From the NCBI GenBank assembly GCA_012841485.1, contig DUUU01000566.1, forward strand, positions 1 to 10,389: a DNA stretch of 10,389 bases, in the 5' to 3' direction. The notes beneath the pieces were generated by a model, which saw nothing but the letters and a program-made list of their open reading frames with translations, searched no databases and was not told the DNA's origin. Position 1 is the stretch's first letter. Each line of letters starts with the position of its first letter. Positions 1 through 5,195 of this stretch are shown here, piece by piece. This stretch comes from Armatimonadota bacterium. GTDB taxonomy: Bacteria; Armatimonadota; JAAZEB01. Position numbers and translations under genes: made by a program.

Positions 1-24
1 CCGCGCGTGGCGGGCCAGGACACG

Positions 25-52
25 GCGTGGGATTGCGTGGGAAACCTTGGGA
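25..52. repeat. Three short direct repeats with 10-bp period
   Basis: GCGTGGGA occurs at 25-32 and 35-42, and the related CCTTGGGA at 45-52, giving three copies spaced exactly one helical turn apart. On the minus strand these read TCCCAAGG, TCCCACGC, TCCCACGC. Repeats in helical phase are typical of binding sites for dimerising regulators, but no known consensus is recognised. Confidence 0.5.
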
Positions 53-101
53 CGTCTTCCCTCCCGGGCCTGCTCTCCCTCGCGGTTCGGGCGCAGTGTC
101 A

Positions 102-140
102 GTGCATGTTACCCACATCGACCGGCTTCTACACATGCAC
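102..140. repeat. 8-bp perfect inverted repeat with 23-nt spacer
   Basis: GTGCATGT (102-109) is the exact reverse complement of ACATGCAC (133-140). The spacer is 23 nt and the pairing does not extend further in either direction. There is no T-run on either side, so it is not an intrinsic terminator. It could be a regulator site or chance. Confidence 0.45.
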
Positions 141-154
141 GCGCAAGAGAGACG

Positions 155-172
155 TTTGCCACCCTTTGCCAC
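155..172. repeat. Tandem 8-bp direct repeat, 10-bp period
   Basis: TTTGCCAC occurs at 155-162 and again at 165-172 (minus strand GTGGCAAA). The one-turn spacing matches the repeats at 25-52, although the sequence differs. It is possibly part of a regulatory region. Confidence 0.5.
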
Positions 173-293
173 GGGCGGAGCGCGCCCTCGCCACGGCAGG
201 CGGCCAGCGGCCCTCCCTGGGGCCGGGCACGGGCGGGGTCTTCCCCTCCGCGCCGGCCCCCTTGATGTGCAGGTTCAACTGGCCACGGCCGGC

Positions 294-1472
294 TTATTCG
301 ATGGGGTTCCTGACGGTGAGGAGGGGCGGGAAGTAGTTGAAGAGGCAGCCGAGGTGATCGGCTTCACCCAGAACGATACGGCCCTCGGACGTGGCCACCA
401 TATCGCCATAGCGATAGCCGTACCATGGCTTCTGGGTGGTGGCGCACAGCACGCCCAGGTCGCGCAGCGCCCCGGGCCGCGGCTGGTAGACGAAGAGGTG
501 GGCCATCCCCTCGCGGCTGCCGGCGGTGCCATAGAGGCGGCCATCGGGCAAGAGAACGAGGTGGTCGATGCCCCCGAGGGCCACCGGCTTGCCCAGCGGC
601 ACCACGCGCCACTCGTCGAGATCGATGTAGGAGAGGAGGCCCTCGGTATCGCCCAGGTAGAGCCGGCGGGAGGCGTCATCGAGGGCGGCCGCAGCGATCT
701 TCGCGTAGGGCCCGCGCCCCGGGAAGCACTCCACGCGCAGGTCGGTCGCCTCAATCGTCTTCGTGAACGGGGAGAAGCGCATCAGGCGCCCCGCCGTGCC
801 GAAGGCATACCACACGCCTTCGCGATCCTCCACGAGCACGGGGCTGAAGAAGTGAATCGGGTCCACCTGGCCCAAGATGCGCTCTCGGCGCTCTTTCAGA
901 TCGTAGGCAAAGATGGTTCCGGTCCGGTTTGTCAGCCCGAAGAGGCGCTCGCCGTCGCGAGAGGCCACCAGGCGGAGGATCCCTTCGCCGGGCACCGGAT
1001 CGGCGAGGCGCTCGAAGCTCACCTGGGGAAAGCCCCACTCTTGGATGACGTTGCCCGGGAGCCCGCTCACCGTCGCCTTGAAGAGGTGGCCGCCGTCGGG
1101 ATCGCACGTGCCGCCATAGAGCACGTGGCCCGGCATCGCCACGAGGGAGCGCGTCACGGAGCGCGCGCCCGGAATCGGCGCCAGCGGCAGCGCCGCCTCG
1201 CAATAGGGGAGGAGCGCATATTGGAAGAGCCACGACTCCTCGCCGCTGGTGGCGCCGTAAACGCAGCCGTCGGTCATCGCCAGACTGGTGATCGCGGAAC
1301 TCTCGCGCGGGAGCGGCGCCATCTGGCCGTTGAAGTTGATCTCCTTGCACACGAGCGCGCCCTCGCTCACAAAGGTGCGCGCCGCCGACCTCACCAGCTC
1401 CGCCGTCTCCGGCTTTCCCTGCAGCGCCGGATCCCGCCGTGGCCAGGTCCTGTTGCTCAACTCCAGAGGCAT
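294..1472 (-). CDS. Seven-bladed beta-propeller protein (hypothetical)
   Basis: The protein has 392 residues. I chose the ATG at 1472 because GAAGGAG stands six nucleotides upstream (1479-1485). A longer frame from 1520 would add 16 Arg/Pro-rich residues and lacks this support. The sequence is built of about seven repeating units near residues 60-85, 105-132, 164-190, 209-235, 259-284, 301-329 and 354-381. Each has a small hydrophobic strand, then a pattern like DG-x-LYG, then an aromatic strand such as HLFVYQP, which is the layout of a WD40/YncE-like propeller. No signal peptide or membrane segment is visible, so it is probably cytoplasmic unless exported another way. It lies 49 nt after the propeller gene ending at 1522 and is probably in the same operon. 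Unlike that gene it lacks recurring histidines at blade starts. Its activity is unknown: it could be a sugar-lyase-like enzyme that lost its metal site, or a binding protein. Confidence 0.72.
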   Translation of the reverse strand: MPLELSNRTWPRRDPALQGKPETAELVRSAARTFVSEGALVCKEINFNGQMAPLPRESSAITSLAMTDGCVYGATSGEESWLFQYALLPYCEAALPLAPIPGARSVTRSLVAMPGHVLYGGTCDPDGGHLFKATVSGLPGNVIQEWGFPQVSFERLADPVPGEGILRLVASRDGERLFGLTNRTGTIFAYDLKERRERILGQVDPIHFFSPVLVEDREGVWYAFGTAGRLMRFSPFTKTIEATDLRVECFPGRGPYAKIAAAALDDASRRLYLGDTEGLLSYIDLDEWRVVPLGKPVALGGIDHLVLLPDGRLYGTAGSREGMAHLFVYQPRPGALRDLGVLCATTQKPWYGYRYGDMVATSEGRIVLGEADHLGCLFNYFPPLLTVRNPIE

Positions 1473-1478
1473 CGTTTG

Positions 1479-1485
1479 CTCCTTC
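1479..1485 (-). promoter_or_regulatory. Ribosome binding site deciding the start at 1472
   Basis: The minus strand reads GAAGGAG, six nucleotides before the ATG at 1472. This favours that internal start over the upstream in-frame ATG at 1520. Confidence 0.75.
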
Positions 1486-1521
1486 GGGCGCCGCCGCCCC
1501 GGCACCCGTCCATCGCCCATC

Positions 1522-2721
1522 TCAGCCCCAGTACCTCAGCCGGGGGAAGCTAGGATCGCCGGCATCGCCAAGCTCGCCTTCGCCAAAGCGCACATGCACA
1601 ATCCCCGTCGGCGTGCGCCCCACCACCGCCAGGATCAGATCGCGCTTCGAGATCCAAACGGCGCGCGAGATGTACCAGATGTGGACGCCGGCCTCGGGAT
1701 CGATGATCGGGCCCAGGTCCTCCACCTGGCCGGTCTCCGCGTCGAGCCGCTTCAGGTGCGAGACCATGCCGCGCTCGGGGTGGTGCTCGCTCATCACGCT
1801 GAAGTAGAGGAGGCCATCCGGACCAAACGCCAGGCCGCCCACGTGGCTCTGGTTGATCTGGTTCGGCTCCAGGCCGTTCAGGCCCGGGTGAACCGGACCC
1901 AGATCGTGCAGCTGGCCCTCGGCCATGTCGTGGATCCAGAAGTGGGGCCAGGCGTTCCAGGCCACGCCAACCACCCGATCAGGCTGGGGGCAGGGCGTCA
2001 CGTCATACACCACGTCGTGCCAGCCGTTCTGGAAGGGAGGATGCGGGAGGCTAAGCCCGGTCGACTCCAGCCGGTCCGAGCCGGCTTCCACGCGCAGGAT
2101 CCGCCCAAAGTCGTCCGTCGTATAGGCGGTCGCGCGCGAGTCGAGCCAGATCGCCTGCGGGTTGACGGCGCCGATGCGCCCGAAATCGCGGTCGCTCCGG
2201 CTCGCCAGATCGTAGCGGTGGAAGTGGTTCAGCGGGTAGGTGCAGGAGTAGAGCAGCTGGCGCTCCCGATCCAGCGCCAGGCAGCGGCATCCCTCCTGGG
2301 GATAGAGAAAGTCGGTCCAGAGGATGCAGTCGCCCTCGGTATCGTAGACCACGAGCCCGGCGCCGGCGAAGCTGACATGGGGGTCGCCCCAGTTGCCCCA
2401 GGGGTTGTAGATCACGTGGCCCAGGGGGGGCCCGCTCAGGTGCGTCGCGGCGTAGAGCGTCCCCGATTCGTCCACGATCATGCTGTAGTGGATCTTGCAC
2501 TGGGTCGCCCGGCCGTTGTCCCCCGGCTGCCCGGTGGCCTCCCCCATATCGACCAGGTACTCGCAGCGGCCATCGGCGCGGTAGCGGACGATGACAGCGG
2601 TCACGCCCCCCAGGTGCTCGCAGCACGCGGCGGCATAGGCGCATCCGTCCGGTCCCGAGATCAGCGACCAGGTGGTGTCGTGAACCGGCAGCTCAGCGAA
2701 TGGAACCCATCGGAACTCCAT
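1522..2721 (-). CDS. Seven-bladed beta-propeller protein, histidine-lined pore, possible lyase-like enzyme
   Basis: The protein has 399 residues. It starts at ATG 2721 behind a purine-rich AAGGGGG (2726-2732), a moderate ribosome binding site. About seven propeller units are recognisable near residues 16-48, 78-127, 146-172, 187-211, 235-266, 293-326 and 347-378, with recurring DG-x-LY turns such as PDGLLYFSV. Several blades begin with a histidine: PVHDTTW (H14), KIHYSM (H78), GWHDVVYD (H235), QSHVGGL (H293) and GVHIWY (H347). In propellers the first strand of each blade lines the central channel, so these residues could form a metal or substrate site, as in the oligogalacturonate lyase (PL22) fold. 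That comparison is structural inference, not a family match. No signal peptide is visible. The gene is followed 49 nt later by a second propeller gene and preceded, 56 nt away, by the phage-type repressor. A role in breakdown of acidic or acetylated glycans fits the neighbouring glycosidase and esterase but is unproven. Confidence 0.72.
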   Translation of the reverse strand: MEFRWVPFAELPVHDTTWSLISGPDGCAYAAACCEHLGGVTAVIVRYRADGRCEYLVDMGEATGQPGDNGRATQCKIHYSMIVDESGTLYAATHLSGPPLGHVIYNPWGNWGDPHVSFAGAGLVVYDTEGDCILWTDFLYPQEGCRCLALDRERQLLYSCTYPLNHFHRYDLASRSDRDFGRIGAVNPQAIWLDSRATAYTTDDFGRILRVEAGSDRLESTGLSLPHPPFQNGWHDVVYDVTPCPQPDRVVGVAWNAWPHFWIHDMAEGQLHDLGPVHPGLNGLEPNQINQSHVGGLAFGPDGLLYFSVMSEHHPERGMVSHLKRLDAETGQVEDLGPIIDPEAGVHIWYISRAVWISKRDLILAVVGRTPTGIVHVRFGEGELGDAGDPSFPRLRYWG

Positions 2722-2777
2722 CTTGCCCCCTTGTTGGAATGGCTCTCGCCCTCCCGATGGACGGCTCGGATCACTAC

Positions 2778-3425
2778 TTACTGGCGGCGGTAGAACCCGG
2801 TGACCACACCGAGGATGCGCACCTCGGACGTCGGGATCTCCTCATACCGCTCGTTGGCGCTGATCAGCGTGACCATGCCATTCGTCTTGCGCAGGCGTTT
2901 GACGACCACCTCGCCGCGGACCATCGCAATCACGATATCGCCGGAGAGCGCGTGTTCCTGCGCCTTGATGAAGGCGATATCGCCATCCTCCAAGACGCCG
3001 CTCATGCTATCGCCACGCACGCGCACGGTATAATCATAGGGCGCCAGCGCATCCCGAGTGGTGCTCATGGCGTTTTCGGACGGCACCACGCCTCGCCCGG
3101 CACTCACGCTGTCGTAGCCTGGCGTTGCCAGCTCGCTCGGGGAGATGGCGGCCACCTCGCCCAGCGACCCCAGAGCCAGCACCAGGGCGTCACCCTCCAC
3201 GCCGTCTGGGACAAAGCCGGCCTTCACCATCCACTCCACCGGATCGAGATCGAGCCCGGCGATCAACTTCTCTATCTGCGCACGGGTACGAATCACACCG
3301 TTGCATAGGTCTCCCACTTGCGAGAAGGCGATCTCCGTCCGCTTCTGCACTTCACGGTAGGAGAGCCCTCGCCGCTGCAGCAGCTCGCGCAGATCCCTCC
3401 CAAACTCTTCCCGGTGATACGCCAC
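2778..3425 (-). CDS. XRE-family repressor with S24 autoprotease domain (CI/LexA-type)
   Basis: The protein has 215 residues. It starts at a GTG (3425) with GGGAGA (3431-3436) five nucleotides upstream. Residues about 5-60 form a helix-turn-helix of XRE type (LRELLQRRGLSYREVQKRT, then a QVGDL recognition-helix region). Residues about 100-212 are a peptidase S24 domain. The self-cleavage site is probably Ala109-Gly110 (SAGRG). The catalytic serine is S140 in RGDSM and the general-base lysine is K176 in VVVKRL. Their 36-residue spacing is close to that of LexA. Such proteins dimerise on operators and are inactivated by RecA-stimulated self-cleavage during DNA damage. True LexA has a winged-helix N-terminus, so this is a phage CI-like repressor. 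The region upstream (3477-3551) holds inverted repeats that could be its operators, suggesting autoregulation. Phage morphogenesis remnants lie upstream. Confidence 0.9.
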   Translation of the reverse strand: MAYHREEFGRDLRELLQRRGLSYREVQKRTEIAFSQVGDLCNGVIRTRAQIEKLIAGLDLDPVEWMVKAGFVPDGVEGDALVLALGSLGEVAAISPSELATPGYDSVSAGRGVVPSENAMSTTRDALAPYDYTVRVRGDSMSGVLEDGDIAFIKAQEHALSGDIVIAMVRGEVVVKRLRKTNGMVTLISANERYEEIPTSEVRILGVVTGFYRRQ

Positions 3426-3430
3426 GACGC

Positions 3431-3436
3431 TCTCCC
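3431..3436 (-). promoter_or_regulatory. Ribosome binding site for the GTG start of the repressor
   Basis: The minus strand reads GGGAGA five nucleotides before GTG 3425. There is no ATG near the start of the XRE domain, so this site decides the start. Confidence 0.65.
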
Positions 3437-3476
3437 ACCCTCACACCCGCGAGGCACACGCCGGCCCGCCAGATCC

Positions 3477-3500
3477 GAACATTTGCATGCGCGAATGTTC
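3477..3500. repeat. Inverted repeat upstream of repressor (operator candidate 1)
   Basis: GAACATTTGC (3477-3486) and GCGAATGTTC (3491-3500) are complementary except for one position (T3484 opposite G3493), around the four-base centre ATGC. The outer half-site GAACAT/ATGTTC resembles the half-sites of Gram-positive-type LexA boxes. However, the arms are too far apart for the CGAAC-N4-GTTCG form, so this is not a canonical SOS box. It lies 52 nt before the repressor start codon. Confidence 0.6.
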
Positions 3501-3502
3501 AC

Positions 3503-3537
3503 TGTTCGCCCTGCCCTTGCTGGAAACAGGGCGAACA
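3503..3537. repeat. 11-bp perfect inverted repeat (operator candidate 2)
   Basis: TGTTCGCCCTG (3503-3513) is the exact reverse complement of CAGGGCGAACA (3527-3537), with a 13-nt spacer. The right arm is shared with a second inverted repeat (3529-3551), so the half-sites can pair in two alternative ways. It could be a repressor operator or an RNA hairpin in the leader. No T-run follows, so it is unlikely to be a terminator. Confidence 0.65.
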
Positions 3538-3551
3538 CTAAAGGTTCGCCC
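3529..3551. promoter_or_regulatory. GGGCGAAC-N7-GTTCGCCC palindrome (operator candidate 3)
   Basis: GGGCGAAC (3529-3536) and GTTCGCCC (3544-3551) form a perfect 8-bp inverted repeat separated by ACTAAAG. This 23-bp dyad is about the size expected for a dimeric XRE-family repressor. The same half-site occurs at 3504-3511 and again at 4632-4639 next to the promoter of the upstream small genes. Assignment to the S24 repressor encoded at 2778-3425 is inference from position. Confidence 0.6.
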
Positions 3552-3591
3552 CTCCACAACGGCCCGCTGGTGCCACAAGATCCGCCATCAT

Positions 3592-3606
3592 TGCGTGACA
3601 CACGCA
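3592..3606. repeat. Small hairpin, 6-bp stem and 3-nt loop
   Basis: TGCGTG (3592-3597), ACA, CACGCA (3601-3606). It lies downstream of the gene ending at 3692 on the minus strand but is not followed by a T-run there, so it is at best a weak RNA stabiliser or transcription-end structure. Confidence 0.35.
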
Positions 3607-3612
3607 TGAACC

Positions 3613-3642
3613 GGCGTTTCGCTCGCGCTGTTGCGAATCGCC
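3613..3642. repeat. 10-bp inverted repeat with one mismatch
   Basis: GGCGTTTCGC (3613-3622) and GCGAATCGCC (3633-3642) pair at nine of ten positions around a 10-nt centre. The element lies in the 266-nt gap between the small gene ending at 3692 and the repressor gene. The GCGAAT core also occurs in the arm at 3491-3496, so it may be another regulator site. No T-run follows on either strand. Confidence 0.45.
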
Positions 3643-3691
3643 AGGCAATAGCTTCGTCAGTCCCCGCCGGGCTCCTCTCACTCTGCATTGT

Positions 3692-4306
3692 TCAATCAGA
3701 ATAATGAAAAATCCCTTTGCCAAGCGTGGCGCGGGTTCGTGGGCACTGCTCCCGAAAAACACTCTGCCGCCGGGCGATTATGGCGGCAACGGCGTGCCAC
3801 CAGGCAAGAGTCTTCTTAGGGCCTATGGCGTTCATCAGCGGCTCGGGGATTGGTGGTAGGTCAACATCCCAGCCCTTGATCTTTGCTTTCTCGAACTGTG
3901 GCTCTGCTGGTGGCCCACCTGGACCCCCTGCGGCTGCAGACCCATCAGGGCGCATTCCGCCTCCGCCTGCTTCACCGTCGCGAATGGGGATGCGCTTGCC
4001 TGTCTTTGTCGTGATCCAGTGAACGTGTGGATCCCCGCCGCCACCTGCTGTCATTGGGTTGCCCCGGGCTATTCCTGGGGTCATCTGAGACAGGGCATCG
4101 CGCTCGACCGGATCTTCGTCAGAGGTGGCCCCCAATAGGGCTAGAAGAGAGTCTTCAAGGGCCTGTGAGTTGCGCTGGAGGGCTTCTTCGAGAGATTGTT
4201 GGCTTGAGTGGGTTTGTGCTATGCGGTTAAGAGCATCCCAGTAGTCTATAAGGATGCTGTCGATGTCGCTGTGTGTATTCTTCAATTCATTCACACCGCC
4301 TGTCAT
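3692..4306 (-). CDS. Hypothetical glycine-rich protein in phage-type region
   Basis: The protein has 204 residues. The ATG at 4306 overlaps the stop of the preceding gene as ATGA, and no separate ribosome binding site is seen, so translation is probably coupled. Residues about 1-60 look helical (VNELKNTHSDIDSILIDYWD, then a glutamine-rich helix). Residues 85-135 are a Gly/Ala/Pro-rich low-complexity linker interrupted by a distinct motif around 94-112, HVHWITTKTGKRIPIRDGE. Residues 140-204 form a second segment with LAWWHAVAAII and a basic tail. I do not recognise the family. It follows a small phage-like gene and a head-morphogenesis metallopeptidase fragment, which suggests a phage structural or accessory protein. 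GC content is clearly lower than in the flanking glycan genes. The C-terminal tail could be altered by decay, since nothing independent supports it. Confidence 0.6.
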   Translation of the reverse strand: MTGGVNELKNTHSDIDSILIDYWDALNRIAQTHSSQQSLEEALQRNSQALEDSLLALLGATSDEDPVERDALSQMTPGIARGNPMTAGGGGDPHVHWITTKTGKRIPIRDGEAGGGGMRPDGSAAAGGPGGPPAEPQFEKAKIKGWDVDLPPIPEPLMNAIGPKKTLAWWHAVAAIIARRQSVFREQCPRTRATLGKGIFHYSD

Positions 4307-4614
4307 TCAGTATTGTTTTCGGGTGGCTCCACATCCGGTTCGGGTTGAGCCTTCATCGCCTCGAAGATAGGCGCATATCTTTGTGACAGTTCATCTGCTG
4401 TAGGTGGAGTATCGGGGTCAACGTGAGTGATCTTGCACCCTAGCACGGAGCAAACGTAGATCGCCATGCTGTGATCGGGATATGGGTCCCAACCTGTGGG
4501 TCCTTCTTCTGGAATAAAGGAGTTCAGAAGTGACTCTATCTCGGAATCCTCGCAACTCCAGGTGTAGCCATCTATGGTGGCCGGAACGCCTTCGATCTCG
4601 ATGATAACTGCCAT
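4303..4614 (-). CDS. Small phage-like conserved protein (hypothetical)
   Basis: The protein has 103 residues and starts at ATG 4614, with a strong AGGAGG (4625-4630) ten nucleotides upstream. It is acidic, with a compact N-terminal region (MAVIIEIEGVPATIDGYTW), a central part with GPTGWDPYPDHSMAIY, and a disordered acidic C-terminus. From memory, short proteins with a DGYTW-like start and a GPSG-x-DP-x-PD centre occur beside head-morphogenesis genes in phages. I cannot confirm the family, and no biochemical role is known to me. It lies 53 nt downstream of the metallopeptidase fragment, has its own promoter candidate (4641-4670), and overlaps the next gene by four bases. Low GC agrees with foreign origin. 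Confidence 0.68.
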   Translation of the reverse strand: MAVIIEIEGVPATIDGYTWSCEDSEIESLLNSFIPEEGPTGWDPYPDHSMAIYVCSVLGCKITHVDPDTPPTADELSQRYAPIFEAMKAQPEPDVEPPENNTE

Positions 4615-4624
4615 TGAAAGTGGT

Positions 4625-4630
4625 CCTCCT
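4625..4630 (-). promoter_or_regulatory. Strong Shine-Dalgarno AGGAGG
   Basis: A perfect AGGAGG lies ten nucleotides before ATG 4614 and supports both that start and active translation of the small gene. Confidence 0.7.
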
Positions 4631-4631
4631 A

Positions 4632-4640
4632 GTTCGCCCC
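4632..4640. promoter_or_regulatory. GTTCGCCCC half-site next to the -10 box
   Basis: This nine-base sequence is identical to 3544-3552 in the operator region of the S24 repressor. It directly abuts the -10 element at 4641-4646 and would cover the expected transcription start. No symmetrical partner half-site is seen nearby, so binding would be to a single half-site or to an imperfect dyad. Confidence 0.4.
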
Positions 4641-4670
4641 ATTATACCACAAGGGCCAGGGAAGTCTCTA
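4641..4670 (-). promoter_or_regulatory. Extended -10 promoter for the small phage-like genes
   Basis: The minus strand shows TGGTATAAT at 4641-4649: a perfect TATAAT (4641-4646) with the TGn extension. An 18-nt spacer separates it from TAGAGA (4665-4670), which matches the -35 consensus at four of six bases. The expected start of transcription is near 4634, giving a short leader before the ribosome binding site at 4625-4630. The -35 box overlaps the stop codon of the metallopeptidase fragment. Confidence 0.6.
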
Positions 4671-5195
4671 GTCTCTAGTGTTCCCTCGGAGTGCGTCTAC
4701 GGTGAAGTGGAAGTAATCAGGGTCGCTCATAGCAAACCCAACCGGGTCGTGGGTGAGGAGTTCGCCACCAACCGGGATGATCTCGGCTGCACTCCCATCA
4801 TCTGCCACCCGCCCTGCATAGGGGGTAGGGTAGTTGTCTGGGCGCGTCATCTCGTTGTCCTCGTAGGGGAGGTCATCAACTAGGCCACCCTGCCCGGTGA
4901 TCGGAAAGTAGTCACCTTTCCTGTAAGCCTCTTTCATGGAGACAGGTTCTTCACCTGAAGTTCGACTACTGTGGAAGGCTTCCGCCTGTTCCTGAAGGGA
5001 TGGGTCGCAGACAGCAAGGGCATGAAACGTTTCGTGCACAATGGAGCGCGGGCCTGCATCCCGTGCTATGGCAGAGAGTGGCACTCCATCGGGACCAACT
5101 GTTGACTGGGAACGCGTGAGGCTCTTGTCAAAGATAACGTTGTGCAGCAGTGCCACAGCTTCGGCTTGAAGTATTCTGATGAATACCTCGGGCTC
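4668..5195 (-). pseudogene. C-terminal part of a phage head-morphogenesis protein with metallopeptidase motif
   Basis: The sequence encodes about 175 residues ending at TAG 4668-4670. It carries IVHETFHAL, with an HExxH zinc-peptidase motif at 5022-5036. It then shows RTSGEE, a TPYAGRV segment, AAEIIPVGGE (a possible third zinc ligand) and DPDYFHFTVDALRG. This order matches, from memory, the C-terminal domain fused to SPP1 gp7/MuF-type minor head proteins, where the corresponding parts read PYMGK, EVLSMG-x-E and DPEYF. The N-terminal MuF part is missing. The reading frame runs upstream into the esterase gene, where it is only an out-of-frame shadow, and no ATG or ribosome binding site lies between 5195 and the motif (a GTG at 5156 has none). 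I therefore call it a truncated remnant. The coordinates start where the esterase ends. The LSMG motif is altered to IPVG, which may reflect divergence. Confidence 0.65.

Larger units (their letters stand above)
1..293. other. Left-edge non-coding stretch with short repeats
   Basis: I see no convincing gene here. The minus-strand propeller gene ends at 294, and nothing downstream of it has a ribosome binding site with a sustained protein-like frame. The stretch contains three small repeat structures listed separately (25-52, 102-140, 155-172) and a G/C-homopolymer-rich part around 190-262. No hairpin followed by a T-run is visible, so no intrinsic terminator can be assigned after the propeller gene. 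Since the neighbouring genes read leftwards, this could be the upstream control region of a gene beyond the window edge. That is inference. Confidence 0.5.
2778..5195. mobile_element. Probable degraded prophage remnant
   Basis: This block contains a CI-like S24 repressor, operator-like repeats, two small phage-type genes and a truncated phage morphogenesis gene. Hand-counted sample lines give 42% GC at 4261-4320 and 48% at 4921-4980, against 82% at 5641-5700 in the esterase. The repressor gene is intermediate (about 62% in 2941-3060). No integrase, portal, terminase or clear attachment-site repeat is visible, so the limits are approximate and set by the flanking gene ends. Confidence 0.55.

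Noticed and set aside
1..118. Minus-strand frame from an ATG at 118 open to the left edge
   Set aside because: It has no ribosome binding site, Pro/Gly/Arg-rich composition and only about 39 codons visible.
30..140. Cobalamin-riboswitch-like run on the minus strand
   Set aside because: A few fragments (ACTG, GGGAAGAC) look similar, but the conserved B12-box CCTGCC end and the paired core are absent.
27..1553. Long open frame on the plus strand (508 codons)
   Set aside because: It lies antisense to the propeller gene, is rich in Arg/Ala/His/Gly with no recognisable domain, and is a typical GC-rich mirror frame of a real gene.
2722..2777. Promoter or terminator between the repressor and the first propeller gene
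   Set aside because: No -10/-35 pair and no hairpin with a T-run could be found in these 56 nt, so neither was annotated.
1288..2793. Long plus-strand frame (501 codons)
   Set aside because: It is antisense to the two propeller genes, which have ribosome binding sites and repeat structure. The plus frame has neither.
3477..3500. Canonical SOS (LexA) box
   Set aside because: The half-sites GAACAT and ATGTTC are present but too far apart for CGAAC-N4-GTTCG, so I list it only as an inverted repeat.
4663..4676. Tandem AGTCTCT repeat (two copies)
   Set aside because: Two 7-bp copies at the stop codon of the metallopeptidase fragment are too short to be called an attachment site, and no matching copy was seen at the other end of the island.
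4760..4766. Further GTTCGCC half-site
   Set aside because: It lies inside the coding part of the metallopeptidase fragment, matches only seven bases and has no promoter nearby.
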